Positions 42,854 to 51,989 of a stretch of 64,000 bases of DNA are shown here, in pieces; position 1 is the stretch's first letter; each line of letters begins with the position of its first letter. The DNA is from Rhodococcus sp. SMB37 (GTDB lineage Bacteria > Actinomycetota > Actinomycetes > Mycobacteriales > Mycobacteriaceae). A program made the position numbers and the translations under genes. Below the pieces are notes generated by a model, which saw nothing but the letters and a program-made list of their open reading frames with translations, ran no database searches and had not been told where the DNA came from. The stretch spans positions 124,001 to 188,000 of the forward strand of contig NZ_SLVY01000012.1 of assembly GCF_004345605.1 (NCBI RefSeq), given 5' to 3'.

Positions 42854-45712
42854 TCAGCTGCTGTAGGCCTCCAGCGGAGGGCACGAACACACCAGGTTGC
42901 GGTCGCCGTGCGCACCGTCGATTCGACGAACCGACGGCCATACCTTCGCGCGCCCCTTCCCCAACGGATACACCGCGATCTCACGCGAGTACGGATGCGT
43001 CCACTCCCCGACCAGGCACTCCGCGGTGTGCGGTGCTCCTCGCAGCGGATTGTCGCCGACGGTCCACTCCCCTGCCCCGACCCTGTCGATCTCCCCGCGG
43101 ATCGAGACCATCGCATCGATGAACTCGTCGATCTCGCTCAGATCTTCACTCTCGGTGGGTTCGACCATGAGGGTTCCGGCCACGGGAAAGCTCATCGTCG
43201 GCGCATGGAATCCGTAGTCGGCGAGACGCTTGGCCACATCGTCGACCGTGACACCGGTGTCCTTGGTCAACTGACGCAGGTCGAGGATGCACTCGTGTGC
43301 AACCATCCCGTTCGCACCCGTGTACAGCACCGGGAAGTACTCGTCGAGGCGCCGTGCAATGTAGTTCGCCGACGCGATGGCAGTGAGCGACGCCCGCCGA
43401 AGACCCGGTGCGCCCATGAGCTTGATGTATGCCCACGTGATCGGCAAGATCGACGCCGACCCGTAGGGCGCAGCCGATACCGGGCCCACACCACCGAGCT
43501 CAGGTGCCGACGGATGGCCCGGGAGGAACGGCGTGAGATGCGAACGTACCCCGATCGGGCCTACGCCCGGCCCGCCTCCACCATGCGGAATGCAGAAGGT
43601 CTTGTGCAGATTCAGGTGGCTGACGTCGCCGCCGAACTTGCCCGGGCGAGCCAGACCCACGAGTGCATTGAGATTCGCACCGTCGATGTACACCTGCCCG
43701 CCGGCGTCGTGTACGGCCGCGCAGATGTCCTCGATCTCGTGTTCGTACACGCCATGGGTCGACGGGTAGGTGATCATGATCGCTGCCAGCCGTTCGGCAT
43801 GGTCGGCGATCTTCGCCCGCAGATCGTCGAGATCGACGTCACCGTTGGGACGACATGCAACGACCTCGACCCGCATACCGGCCATGACAGCCGACGCGGC
43901 GTTGGTCCCGTGCGCGCTCGACGGAATCAGGCACGTGTCGCGGTGGTCGTCACCGCGGCTCAGATGGTAGTGCCGAATGGCGAGCAGACCTGCATATTCC
44001 CCCTGGCTCCCGGCATTCGGCTGCAGCGTGACGGCGTCGTATCCGGTGACTGCGGCGAGCCAGCGTTCGAGGTCCGAGACGAGTTCCCGGATGCCCTCGG
44101 TCTGATCCGCAGGAGCGAACGGGTGGAGACCCGCGAACTCCGGCCACGTGATGGCTTCCATCTCCGCCGCAGCGTTGAGCTTCATCGTGCAGGATCCGAG
44201 CGGAATCATCGTGCGGTCGAGAGCGAGGTCCTTGTCGGACAACCGTCGCAGGTACCGCATCATCGCGGTTTCCGTCCGGTACTTCGTGAATGCCTCGTGC
44301 TGCAGGAATTCGCTGGTCCGGCACAGTTCTTCCGGGATGGATACGGGCCCGTCGCCGGCCGACTCTTCCGCAGCGATACCGAATGCGGCCAGCACCCTCA
44401 CCACGTGTGCGTGCGTCGTCGCCTCATCGCAGGAGATCGACACGTGGTCCGCATCGACGAGATACAGATTGACGGAGCGCTCGATTGCGGCCGCCACCAC
44501 CTCGGCAGCGCGACCCGGAACCCGCGCGAGGACGGTATCGAAGAACTCGGCGTACACGATCTCGATACCACCGCTGCGCAGCGAGCCGGCAAGGCCGGAC
44601 GCGTGCGCAGCCACTCGCCGCGCGATCCCTGTCAGGCCCTCCGCACCGTGGTACGACGCGTACATCGCGGCGAGCACCGCCAGAAGCACCTGGGCAGTAC
44701 AGATGTTGCTGGTCGCCTTCTCGCGGCGGATGTGCTGCTCGCGGGTTTGCAGCGCCAGCCTGTAGGCGGGAGCACCGTCGGCGTCGACCGAAACACCCAC
44801 GAGACGACCGGGGAGGTTCCGCGTGTGCGCACCGTTCACGGCCAGGTATCCGGCGTGCGGGCCACCGAAGCCCATCGGCACACCGAAGCGCTGGGTAGTG
44901 CCGAAGCAGGCGTCGGCACCTTTCTCTCCGGGCGGGGTCATCAGTGTCAGCGCCAGGAGATCCGCACCTACCGCAACCAGCGCGCCGCGCTCGTGTGCAG
45001 CCTCGATCACGGGAGCGACGTCGAACACGCGGCCCGACGCGCCCGGGGCCTGCAGGATCACACCGAAGAACTCTCCCTCGGGTAGCCCGTCATCGACGAG
45101 ATTCGCGGTGACGAGCTCGATTCCGAGCGGCTCGGCGCGGGTTGCGAGCACCGCGGCAGTCTGAATGAACAGGTCGGAGTCGACGACGAATCGGGGGCTC
45201 TTCGATTTGCGGTTCGCGCGACGCAGCAACGTCATCGCCTCTGCCGCTGCGGTGGCTTCGTCGAGCATCGACGAGTTCGCGACCTCCATGCCGGTCAGAT
45301 CGGCCACCATCGTCTGGAAGTTGAGCAGGGCTTCGAGCCGTCCCTGGCTGATCTCCGGTTGATACGGCGTGTATGCGGTGTACCACGCGGGGTTCTCGAT
45401 GATGTTGCGCAGCAGAACCGGCGGAGTGAGCGTGTCGTAGTAGCCGTGTCCGATCATGGACGTGGCGACGGTGTTACGGGACGCCAGCGCCTTCAGGCCT
45501 GCGAGAACCTCGTGTTCACTCAGCGGCGCATCCAGCACTTCGAGTCCGTCGGCAACATCGCCATCACGCTTGTCGAGGATGCCGGCGGGAAGTGCCTTCG
45601 CGGCCAGCTCGTCGAGCGTATCGACTCCGACGACATCGAGGATCCGGCGCATTCCCTGCGCATCCGGCCCGATGTGTCGATCGGAAAAATTCCAGGTGAC
45701 GGCATCTGTCAT
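42854..45712 (-). CDS. gcvP: Glycine dehydrogenase (decarboxylating), P protein
   Basis: A 952-residue single-chain PLP-dependent P protein of the glycine cleavage system; it decarboxylates glycine and passes the aminomethyl group to lipoyl-GcvH. N-terminal half (about residues 1-440: [38 protein letters not shown]) and C-terminal half with the PLP lysine in [20 protein letters not shown]. It is preceded by a tandem glycine riboswitch and its own -10 box and followed by a terminator, so it is an independently glycine-controlled gene; gcvH lies 3.2 kb upstream and gcvT is not in the window. Confidence 0.97.
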   Translation of the reverse strand: MTDAVTWNFSDRHIGPDAQGMRRILDVVGVDTLDELAAKALPAGILDKRDGDVADGLEVLDAPLSEHEVLAGLKALASRNTVATSMIGHGYYDTLTPPVLLRNIIENPAWYTAYTPYQPEISQGRLEALLNFQTMVADLTGMEVANSSMLDEATAAAEAMTLLRRANRKSKSPRFVVDSDLFIQTAAVLATRAEPLGIELVTANLVDDGLPEGEFFGVILQAPGASGRVFDVAPVIEAAHERGALVAVGADLLALTLMTPPGEKGADACFGTTQRFGVPMGFGGPHAGYLAVNGAHTRNLPGRLVGVSVDADGAPAYRLALQTREQHIRREKATSNICTAQVLLAVLAAMYASYHGAEGLTGIARRVAAHASGLAGSLRSGGIEIVYAEFFDTVLARVPGRAAEVVAAAIERSVNLYLVDADHVSISCDEATTHAHVVRVLAAFGIAAEESAGDGPVSIPEELCRTSEFLQHEAFTKYRTETAMMRYLRRLSDKDLALDRTMIPLGSCTMKLNAAAEMEAITWPEFAGLHPFAPADQTEGIRELVSDLERWLAAVTGYDAVTLQPNAGSQGEYAGLLAIRHYHLSRGDDHRDTCLIPSSAHGTNAASAVMAGMRVEVVACRPNGDVDLDDLRAKIADHAERLAAIMITYPSTHGVYEHEIEDICAAVHDAGGQVYIDGANLNALVGLARPGKFGGDVSHLNLHKTFCIPHGGGGPGVGPIGVRSHLTPFLPGHPSAPELGGVGPVSAAPYGSASILPITWAYIKLMGAPGLRRASLTAIASANYIARRLDEYFPVLYTGANGMVAHECILDLRQLTKDTGVTVDDVAKRLADYGFHAPTMSFPVAGTLMVEPTESEDLSEIDEFIDAMVSIRGEIDRVGAGEWTVGDNPLRGAPHTAECLVGEWTHPYSREIAVYPLGKGRAKVWPSVRRIDGAHGDRNLVCSCPPLEAYSS

Positions 45713-45764
45713 CGCAGCTCCCAGGCTGGTCGGCGAGGTTCACACGTGCTCGGTCGGCACGGGC

Positions 45765-45970
45765 GCTTCCTCCCCCTCTGTCCTGAGCTCGCCGGGCGAG
45801 CGCCTGAGAGATTCGGTCCCGGTCGGCGGACCTTTCCCCGTGGGCGGGTGGGTGCTCCCACCGCTTTCCAGAGACGTCGTAGCTCACGCGGTCCTGGGTG
45901 CCTGAGAGATTGACGGAGAGGTGCTGCTCCTTCGGCGCCCGGATGTGTTGGTCCGGGACTCTCCCGCGAG
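45765..45970 (-). ncRNA. Tandem glycine riboswitch upstream of gcvP
   Basis: Read on the minus strand, two glycine aptamers lie between the promoter and gcvP. Aptamer 1 (about 45970-45885) begins GCGGGAGAGTCCCGG and has GCCGAAGGAGCA, then AATCTCTCAGGCACCCAGGA. Aptamer 2 (about 45875-45765) has CTCTGGAAAGCGG, ACGGGGAAAGG, AATCTCTCAGGCGC and finishes AGGACAGAGGGGGAGG. These are the conserved strings of the gcvT-class RNA. The final purine-rich segment lies about 55 bases before the gcvP ATG. Glycine binding should switch gcvP expression on. Confidence 0.93.
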
Positions 45971-45986
45971 ACGTCGACGCACACCG

Positions 45987-45992
45987 ATTCTA
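45987..45992 (-). promoter_or_regulatory. -10 box of the gcvP riboswitch transcript
   Basis: On the minus strand TAGAAT (45992-45987) lies about 17 bases before the first aptamer helix, giving a predicted transcript start near 45980, so the riboswitch occupies the very 5' end of the mRNA. Confidence 0.65.
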
Positions 45993-46033
45993 GAGCACAT
46001 CGGGGTCGCTCTCGTCGGAGCGTGACCTACGCC

Positions 46034-46660
46034 CTATCCGATGCGGCGATTGATGCGGTTGCGGCGGCGGGAGGCCAGTTCGTCCTCGGGCTTCTCCTCG
46101 ACGTCGTAGCCATCGGCGCGCTCGGCCGGGAAGTCCGCGATACTGCCGGTCAGTTCCCGGACCGCGCCGCTGACTGCGATACCGAACACACCCTGTCCGC
46201 CTTGGAGGAGGTCGACGACCTCTTCGGGCGACGTGCACTCGTACACAGTGGTGCCGTCCGAGAAGAGTGTGATCTTGGCCAGGTCGCGGACGCCACGACT
46301 CCGGAGGTGGTCGACGGCCACACGAATGTTCTGCAGAGAGACGCCGGTATCGAGGAGTCGCTTGACGATCTTGAGAACCAGGATGTCCTTGAAGGAGTAC
46401 AGCCGCTGGCTTCCCGAACCCGCCGCGCTCCTGATCGAAGGCACCACCAGATTCGTTCGGGCCCAGTAGTCGAGTTGGCGGTAACTGATGCCGGCGATCT
46501 GGCATGCGATCGGCACTCGATAGCCGACCAGCTCATCGGGCACCGAATTGTCGGGAAACAGCCCCGGCTGCAGGTCCTCGGAGGTGCCCGATACGGGTAC
46601 CGGAGCGACGCGATCGCCGGAATCGGCACCGAGTTGCTGTCCTTGCGGCCGATCTCGCAC
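46034..46660 (-). CDS. MerR-family regulator (Rv1830/ResR-like)
   Basis: A 208-residue MerR-type regulator. The winged helix-turn-helix (about residues 40-110) contains VGYRVPIACQIAGISYRQLDYWARTNLVVPS and RLYSFKDILVLKIVKRLLDTGVSLQNIR; the C-terminal half (about 125-208) has LFSDGTTVYECTSPEEVVDLL, followed by a basic tail. GTG 46660 is chosen because AGAGGAAG lies seven bases upstream; an ORF extending to 46723 has no such site. The M. tuberculosis homologue Rv1830 (ResR) influences growth and drug resilience. It lies between gcvP and the nuclease-like gene, as in that species. The 251-bp upstream gap contains no other gene. Confidence 0.92.
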   Translation of the reverse strand: MRDRPQGQQLGADSGDRVAPVPVSGTSEDLQPGLFPDNSVPDELVGYRVPIACQIAGISYRQLDYWARTNLVVPSIRSAAGSGSQRLYSFKDILVLKIVKRLLDTGVSLQNIRVAVDHLRSRGVRDLAKITLFSDGTTVYECTSPEEVVDLLQGGQGVFGIAVSGAVRELTGSIADFPAERADGYDVEEKPEDELASRRRNRINRRIG

Positions 46661-46911
46661 TTTGTGACTTCCTCTCGCGCGCCCCGTTGTCCCTCGCCAC
46701 CACTGACCAGGCAGATCCCCCACCGCATCCGATCCCGTGCATCCTCCGGCTCACCCGATTTGATCCCGTAACGGATCAACCAAGCGTACGCCCTGTGTGA
46801 TTCACGTCGGGCAGCAACACGCCGACCCGGAAAGTAACGATCGACATTACACGGGTTCGTTGCCGGGCGTCGTCGAACTACTTCGACTCCTCCCACCGGC
46901 GGAAGATCGTG

Positions 46912-47385
46912 TCAGCCGTCGGTTGCCTTGAAGTCGTCGGGCGAGACCGATTCGAGGAATTCCTTGAACTTCTCGACCTCGTCTTCCTTCTCCTCGGGCA
47001 TCGCGAGGCCCGCTTCGGCCAGCACGGATTCCTCGGCGAACACCGGCGCACCGGTACGCAGGGCGACGGCAACCGCATCCGAGGGCCGGCACGAGACCCG
47101 CATGTCGCCCTCGAAGACGAGATCGGCGTAGAAAGTACCCTCCTGGAGATCCACGATCCGGACCTCGAGGAGGGCATGGCCGAACGCGTCGAGAAGATTC
47201 TTGATCAGGTCGTGGGTGAGAGGGCGCGCTGGTTCCACGCCCTGCTGTTCCAGCGCGATGGCGGTTGCTTCCATCTGACCGATCCAGATCGGCAGGTACC
47301 GCTCTCCGTCCGCTTCACGCAACAGAAGGACCGGCTGGTTCTGCGGTTGCTCGACTCGGATACCGACTATCCTCATCTCGCTCAT
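46912..47385 (-). CDS. Bifunctional nuclease-family protein (DUF151)
   Basis: A 157-residue DUF151/BFN protein; it begins MSEMRIVGIRVEQPQNQP and has YLPIWIGQMEATAIALEQQG, RPLTHDLIKNLL, VRIVDLQEGTFYADLVF and RPSDAVAVALR, the full conserved core, ending with an acidic VEKFKEFLESVSPDDFKA tail. ATG 47385 follows GGAGG; the longer ORF to 47433 is less likely. Plant members have nuclease activity; the bacterial role is uncertain. It matches Rv1829, which lies between the same two MerR genes. Confidence 0.93.
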   Translation of the reverse strand: MSEMRIVGIRVEQPQNQPVLLLREADGERYLPIWIGQMEATAIALEQQGVEPARPLTHDLIKNLLDAFGHALLEVRIVDLQEGTFYADLVFEGDMRVSCRPSDAVAVALRTGAPVFAEESVLAEAGLAMPEEKEDEVEKFKEFLESVSPDDFKATDG

Positions 47386-47533
47386 TGCGGCGCCTCCGTC
47401 CCGCTGCCTGTCAGTCGTCGTACTCGCTGACACGTACTGCCTGAATTCTAGTGTGATCCTCCGTATACGTCAGGTACCCGATCCCGAAACCGGAAGATGT
47501 CACTGCGCATGGACGATGCCGTTGCGAGGCCAC

Positions 47534-48271
47534 TCAACGATCGAGTGAGCCCTGCACCGCTGCCTTGACGAGGCACGTGTGCAACGTCAGAGACAGCGCC
47601 GCCAGTTCACGAACCATCTCTTCGGCACGTTCACGCGCCCCTGCATCGCGTCCCTTGGCGATCGGTCCGGCGATCTGGGCGACGAGCCCCGCCTCACGGT
47701 CTGCCGCCAATTTGAACGCACGGAGGTGCCGGACTTCGAGTCCGAACTGGGACATCGACTTCGCCGTCCGCGCCAGCAGCACCGCGTCGTCGTCGAAGAA
47801 CCCTGCGGGACCCGGTGTGAGGAGCCCCGCGCCCACCAACTCCGTGAGGAACACCGTGTCGATTCCGGCCCGTTCACAGAGGTCGTCTCGGCCGACTCGA
47901 ACCTGGCGGTCGGTACGAAGATCCTCGGGAGAAACCTCGCCTCGCGCGACCGCGAGCTGGCGCGGTCGCTTGGGGCGAGAGTCGACGGCCCCCACCGTTG
48001 CGGCCCCGCGGTCGATCGCCTCGAGCTGTTCCTTGATGACCTTCAGCGGGAGGTACTGATCACGCTGCGCCGTGAGCACGTACCGGAGTCGCTCACAGTC
48101 CGCGATGGAGAACCGCCGGTAGCCCGAAGGTGTGCGCTCCGGACTGATCAGTCCTTCGGCTTCGAGAAATCGGATCTTCGAGATCGTCACGTCCGGGAAT
48201 TCCGGGCGGAGTCGGTCGAGCACGGACCCGATCGACATGCCTGCCGGCGCCGGCTGGTGGGCAGCGGTCAT
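47534..48271 (-). CDS. ftsR: MerR-family regulator (FtsR/Rv1828-like)
   Basis: A 245-residue MerR regulator. The N-terminal DNA-binding domain (about residues 12-85) contains MSIGSVLDRLRPEFPDVTISKIRFLEAEGLISPERTPSGYRRFS split over the usual helix-turn-helix and wing, then YVLTAQRDQYLPLKVIKEQL. The C-terminal part (about 120-235) is a helical effector or dimer domain. The Corynebacterium glutamicum orthologue, next to odhI (garA), activates ftsZ and was named FtsR; I transfer the name by gene order. Its ATG shares one base with the garA stop, so the two are translationally coupled. Confidence 0.9.
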   Translation of the reverse strand: MTAAHQPAPAGMSIGSVLDRLRPEFPDVTISKIRFLEAEGLISPERTPSGYRRFSIADCERLRYVLTAQRDQYLPLKVIKEQLEAIDRGAATVGAVDSRPKRPRQLAVARGEVSPEDLRTDRQVRVGRDDLCERAGIDTVFLTELVGAGLLTPGPAGFFDDDAVLLARTAKSMSQFGLEVRHLRAFKLAADREAGLVAQIAGPIAKGRDAGARERAEEMVRELAALSLTLHTCLVKAAVQGSLDR

Positions 48272-48735
48272 CAGCTACCTGCGCCCTGAGTGCCCCGTGG
48301 GCCGGTCAGAAACACCAGACGGAACTTGCCGATCTGGACCTCGTCGCCGTTCGCGAGCACTGCCGAGTCGACTGGTTCACGGTTGACGTATGTGCCGTTG
48401 AGGCTTCCCACATCTACTACCTGGAACTCGCCGTCGTCCTGACGGAACTCTGCGTGGCGCCGACTGACCGTGACATCGTCGAGGAAGATGTCGCTGTCCG
48501 GGTGCCGCCCGGCCGACGTGGTGGGCTGGTCGAGCAGGAAGCGCGACCCCGCGTTGGGCCCGCGCTTGACGACGAGCAGGGCCGCCCCGGCCGGAAGCCC
48601 TTCGACACCCGAGACCGGTGCTTCGGTCGTCGCAGCGGCGCCGGCGTTCTCCAATTCGTTCAGGAAGTCGGCACGAAACACCGAAGTAGTTTCCGCTGGG
48701 GTCTCTTCGTAGCCCGCGTTGCCGTTCTCGCTCAC
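48271..48735 (-). CDS. garA: GarA/OdhI FHA-domain regulator of 2-oxoglutarate metabolism
   Basis: A 154-residue protein. The N-terminal tail has the ETTSVF phosphorylation motif with T16 and T17, which correspond to the PknG and PknB sites of mycobacterial GarA. The FHA domain (about residues 55-140) has AGRHPDSDIFLDDVTVSRRH and VVDVGSLNGTYVN, with the phosphothreonine-binding Arg, Ser and Asn. Unphosphorylated GarA inhibits the 2-oxoglutarate dehydrogenase complex and glutamate dehydrogenase; phosphorylation makes the FHA domain close on its own tail. It is cotranscribed with the downstream MerR gene. Confidence 0.96.
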   Translation of the reverse strand: MSENGNAGYEETPAETTSVFRADFLNELENAGAAATTEAPVSGVEGLPAGAALLVVKRGPNAGSRFLLDQPTTSAGRHPDSDIFLDDVTVSRRHAEFRQDDGEFQVVDVGSLNGTYVNREPVDSAVLANGDEVQIGKFRLVFLTGPRGTQGAGS

Positions 48736-48887
48736 CGTTTCTCCTTATCCGTTCGATCGTCCGAGTAGTCCCGGATGATCGTCATTCGTTCGCCACCACC
48801 ACGGTCGGACACGGCACACGCCATACCCGACCGTACCCTGCGCACGCCCCTGGTGCAGGTAGTCGCTGGTATGTCACCCAGGGGATC

Positions 48888-49292
48888 TCATCCTTCTGTG
48901 ATCGTTCTGTAGCCAGCGGCGTCGAGGGTCTGCTCGAGTGCAGCGTCGAGGTCCGCCTCGCTGTTCGCCTCGACATCGATGAGCCACCCTTCCGCGTACG
49001 GCGCGCTGTTGACCAACTCCGGGCTCGCCTCGAGGTCGCCGTTCACCGCAGCGACCGTTGCGGCGAAGGGCGCATAGACGTCCGACACACTCTTGGTGGA
49101 TTCGACCTCACCGAACGAATCACCTGCGGCGAGGGCGGATCCGGCATCCGGCAATTGCACGAATACCACGTCACCGAGCTGTGATTGAGCGTAGTCGGTG
49201 ATCCCGACCCGGGCGGTGGTCGCCCCTGTCCGCTGTACCCACTCGTGCTCCGCCGTGTATCGCAGATCAGCGGGCGTCTCGAACTCACTCAC
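48888..49292 (-). CDS. gcvH: Glycine cleavage system H protein
   Basis: A 134-residue lipoyl carrier. The chosen start is GTG 49292, preceded by AAAGGAA; the ORF extends upstream to 49454 without support. The hallmark RYTAEHEWV opens the domain, and the lipoylated lysine is K67 in FGEVESTKSVSDVYAP. It shuttles the aminomethyl group from GcvP to GcvT. The order DUF881-gcvH-garA equals Rv1825-Rv1827. The 152-bp gap to garA downstream holds no gene; the riboswitch serves gcvP only. Confidence 0.95.
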   Translation of the reverse strand: MSEFETPADLRYTAEHEWVQRTGATTARVGITDYAQSQLGDVVFVQLPDAGSALAAGDSFGEVESTKSVSDVYAPFAATVAAVNGDLEASPELVNSAPYAEGWLIDVEANSEADLDAALEQTLDAAGYRTITEG

Positions 49293-49335
49293 GGCAGTTC
49301 CTTTCGGAGGCGACGATTCGGCACGAACGTCTGTT

Positions 49336-50073
49336 TCAGTTTCCTGGCTGAGCGTATTGGCGTGGCTCGATTTCCCGCAAGGCGAGCACCTCGACCTGCG
49401 GTAATTGTTCGACGTCCAATGTCCCGCCGCGGCGAGCGACCGTGTCCACCACACCGCCGGGGATGTTCAGTGCCGCCGCAAGCGTCGGACCTTCCCCGAT
49501 GGCCGTAACCGTATAGGGCGCAGACAGCTTTCGATCGTCGACGGTCAGATCCCCTCCCTGCCCCGTGACCCACGAGTCGACGCCGATACGCACAGATGTT
49601 CCGTCGGCGCCTGTGATCTGCATCGTGTCCGCGCCCGCCGCGCGAAGCTCCTGGATCGTATCGAGGACGACCTCCGAACCCACTCCACCGAGCGGGTCGT
49701 CGATCGTCAGGACGACGCCCGGCCCGGTCGCTGGAACGGTACCGAGCTGGATCGACAGGTTCTGCAGACGAGCGCGGGCCTCCGCGAGCGCGGCATCCGA
49801 ACCGTTCTGCTCGAATCCTTCGAGGGTGCGCTCGAGGCCTGTGATCTCTTGCCGCAACGCCGCCTCACGTCGATTGAGGTTGTCGAGGAGCACGAGCAGG
49901 TCTGCCGGACGGGCGGAGTCGAGGTTGTCGCCGGTATCGGTGTTCTTCACCTGCGTGGCGATGGCCGTGCCGAGCAGAACCACGAGCAGCGCCGCGAGTA
50001 CCGCGTACACCCGGCGCTCGCGCCGCGGGCCCGGCGCGTCGGGCCGAATGTCTTCGGGGAGATCCTCGGTCAT
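49336..50073 (-). CDS. DUF881-family membrane protein (Rv1825-like)
   Basis: A 245-residue protein with a Pro/Arg-rich cytoplasmic start, one transmembrane helix (about residues 22-42), a coiled-coil-like segment (about 58-110, LLVLLDNLNRREAALRQEI) and a DUF881 domain (about 110-235: GPGVVLTIDDP, IQELRAAGADTMQITG). It matches Rv1825, reported to affect septation or peptidoglycan in mycobacteria. It is part of the DUF881-sbp-DUF881 cluster, 3 bp downstream of the sbp gene. Confidence 0.9.
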   Translation of the reverse strand: MTEDLPEDIRPDAPGPRRERRVYAVLAALLVVLLGTAIATQVKNTDTGDNLDSARPADLLVLLDNLNRREAALRQEITGLERTLEGFEQNGSDAALAEARARLQNLSIQLGTVPATGPGVVLTIDDPLGGVGSEVVLDTIQELRAAGADTMQITGADGTSVRIGVDSWVTGQGGDLTVDDRKLSAPYTVTAIGEGPTLAAALNIPGGVVDTVARRGGTLDVEQLPQVEVLALREIEPRQYAQPGN

Positions 50074-50076
50074 CGC

Positions 50077-50436
50077 TCACGCCCCGAAGAGTCTGCGGCG
50101 CAGGGCCGACGCGTTACCGAAGATACGGATCCCGAGGACGACGATGACGGCTGTGGAGAGCTGGGTGCCTACGCCGAGTTGGTCCCCGAGCCACACGATG
50201 AGTGCGGCGACGAGGACGTTGAACACGAAGGAAACGACGAATACCTTCGCATCGAAGATGTCATCGAGATAGGCACGCAATCCGCCGAACACGGTGTCGA
50301 GGGCAGCGACCACCGCGATCGGCAGGTAGGGCTGCACCACGTCGGGCACCTGCGGACTGAACACGATCCCGGCAGCAATGCCGATCGCGAGTGCCAGCAC
50401 CGCATACAGCGCCTGACCGTGTCGAAGGTGCTTCAC
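50077..50436 (-). CDS. sbp: Small basic protein family membrane protein (DUF1290)
   Basis: A 119-residue protein with three predicted helices (about residues 8-28, 38-52, 70-95) and the family segment YLPIAVVAALDTVFGGLRAYLDDIFDAKVF-type region (about 38-67) that defines DUF1290/Sbp. Function is unknown; in B. subtilis sbp sits beside ftsA-ftsZ. It lies between the two DUF881 genes, overlapping the upstream one by 4 bp, which is the order of Rv1823-Rv1825. Confidence 0.9.
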   Translation of the reverse strand: MKHLRHGQALYAVLALAIGIAAGIVFSPQVPDVVQPYLPIAVVAALDTVFGGLRAYLDDIFDAKVFVVSFVFNVLVAALIVWLGDQLGVGTQLSTAVIVVLGIRIFGNASALRRRLFGA

Positions 50437-51299
50437 CGATTCCCCGCTTCCCGAGCCGATTCGACTGTACGTACCGTGGCCGCCGGCAGTTCGAGCTCAC
50501 CGGTCTCGGCGATCGTGAAACCTACCCCGTAGAGCTGTTTGATGCCCGAGAGCCTCAGGTATGCGTCGCTCACCACGAAATCCGTCTGCATCTGTGCCTG
50601 GGGCCCGACGGCAGAGACGACGTACGGCGAGGACACCGGCTGGTTGTCGACCAGCATCGCTCCTCCGGCCTGCCGGATGGTCACACCGGGGCCGACACGT
50701 ACGCCGCCGACCGATACGGCTTCGGCACCACCACCCCACAAAGCATTGACCACAGATTGCAGATCTCGGTCGAGGACGGTCGCGGTGTTGCCGGTGTCGT
50801 CGCGAACGGACGGGTCCGAAAGGTTCGGTCGGCCCACCGGATCGGAGAGGGTGACAGTGATTCCGGGCCCGGTGACAGGTACCGCGGCGGCAGCGATCTG
50901 TGCCGCGCGCAGTTCGTCGAGGGTTGCCGCACCCTGCGCATCATGGGCGACCAGTTCGGCGCTGCGCTGCTCGACGGTGTCCCTCAGTTCGTCGCGGCGG
51001 ACGACAAGGGTGGCGATGCGTTCGTCGCTGGTGCGCAGCGAATCGAGAATTTCGGTGCGCGCCTGGTCGGCGCCAGGTTCGCGATCGGTGTTCTCGGCGT
51101 AGGCCACGCCGAGGACGAGACCGGCGAGGATGCTGCCGATGACGAGCCAGGTCCTGGTGCGTCGCGGCGACGAGGTGGCGCGACCCGCTGCCCGGTCCGC
51201 AGCAGCTGCGGCATAGCCGGGGTCGAGGTGATCCTCGAGCAGCGACTTGAGCAGTGACGGCACCGGGTTTCGGGGGATCTGTTCCCAGCGGCGGCTCAC
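50433..51299 (-). CDS. DUF881-family membrane protein (Rv1823-like)
   Basis: A 288-residue paralogue of the other DUF881 protein. It starts at GTG 51299, overlapping the pgsA stop (GTGA). A 45-residue cytoplasmic segment precedes one transmembrane helix (about residues 53-72, WLVIGSILAGLVLGVAYA); a coiled-coil-like part (about 80-130) and the DUF881 domain (about 140-280: GPGITVTLSDP, LQSVVNALWGGGAEAVSVGG) follow. The two DUF881 proteins may act together at the envelope. The longer ORF to 51482 runs into pgsA. Confidence 0.9.
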   Translation of the reverse strand: MSRRWEQIPRNPVPSLLKSLLEDHLDPGYAAAAADRAAGRATSSPRRTRTWLVIGSILAGLVLGVAYAENTDREPGADQARTEILDSLRTSDERIATLVVRRDELRDTVEQRSAELVAHDAQGAATLDELRAAQIAAAAVPVTGPGITVTLSDPVGRPNLSDPSVRDDTGNTATVLDRDLQSVVNALWGGGAEAVSVGGVRVGPGVTIRQAGGAMLVDNQPVSSPYVVSAVGPQAQMQTDFVVSDAYLRLSGIKQLYGVGFTIAETGELELPAATVRTVESAREAGNR

Positions 51300-51916
51300 T
51301 CGGCGGCTTGCCCCTCGCTGGGGGTTACGGCACGCGCGATCCACAGGGCCCGACCCAGGTAGAGCAGCCCGGTCCAGACATAGAGGGCCGAGCCCCAGAT
51401 CAGTGCGGCCCAACCGAGTGGGTGTGCGACAGCGGACGTTGCGGGTACCGCGAGGTCGAGCAGCAGCAGCGGCAGTGCGCACATGAGGAGGAACGTCGCG
51501 CCCTTACCCAGATAGAGAACGTCCGGCGGGGGCATACCGCGACGCCGGTACACGGCGAGTGTGGGGGCGAGAACGAGCTCGCGTCCGATCAGGATCGCGG
51601 CGATCCACCAGGGAATGACGTCCCGCGCCACCAACGCGATGAGGGTGGTGACGATGTAGAGACGGTCGACCATCGGGTCGAGCAGCGCGCCGAGTCGGGA
51701 AGCCTGATCGAGCAGGCGCGCGAGCTTGCCGTCGGCCCAATCGGTGAAGCCGCTGAGGAAGAGGATCACGAGCGCCCACACGTCCGCGTGGACGACGAGG
51801 ATCAGGTAGAGGAAGAGAGGAATTCCGAGCAGCCGCACGAAACTGAGCAGGTTCGGGATGGTGAGGATACGGTCGGCGCCCGGATGGGTGTCGTCCGGTG
51901 TCGTCACGTCACCCAT
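51296..51916 (-). CDS. pgsA: CDP-alcohol phosphatidyltransferase (PgsA family)
   Basis: A 206-residue integral membrane enzyme with five to six helices. The CDP-alcohol phosphotransferase motif D-x2-DG-x2-AR-x8-G-x3-D-x3-D is complete in DWADGKLARLL ... RLGALLDPMVD (about residues 60-85). It transfers a phosphatidyl group from CDP-diacylglycerol to an alcohol, by position probably the Rv1822 (PgsA2)-type enzyme. ATG 51916 has GGAAAGGGG upstream; the 64 residues of a longer ORF to 52108 are not typical of the family. The acceptor (glycerol phosphate or phosphatidylglycerol) is uncertain. Confidence 0.92.
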   Translation of the reverse strand: MGDVTTPDDTHPGADRILTIPNLLSFVRLLGIPLFLYLILVVHADVWALVILFLSGFTDWADGKLARLLDQASRLGALLDPMVDRLYIVTTLIALVARDVIPWWIAAILIGRELVLAPTLAVYRRRGMPPPDVLYLGKGATFLLMCALPLLLLDLAVPATSAVAHPLGWAALIWGSALYVWTGLLYLGRALWIARAVTPSEGQAAE

Positions 51917-51989
51917 CGTGCCCCTTTCCGATCTCCGTGGTTCAGCGGCCAAGCCTTTCACATCGGCCGCGAGCGGCGTCACGAGGTGG

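Noticed and set aside
42833-45085. A 750-codon plus-strand open frame opposite gcvP
   Set aside because: Antisense shadow; gcvP has complete P-protein motifs, a riboswitch and a terminator on the other strand.
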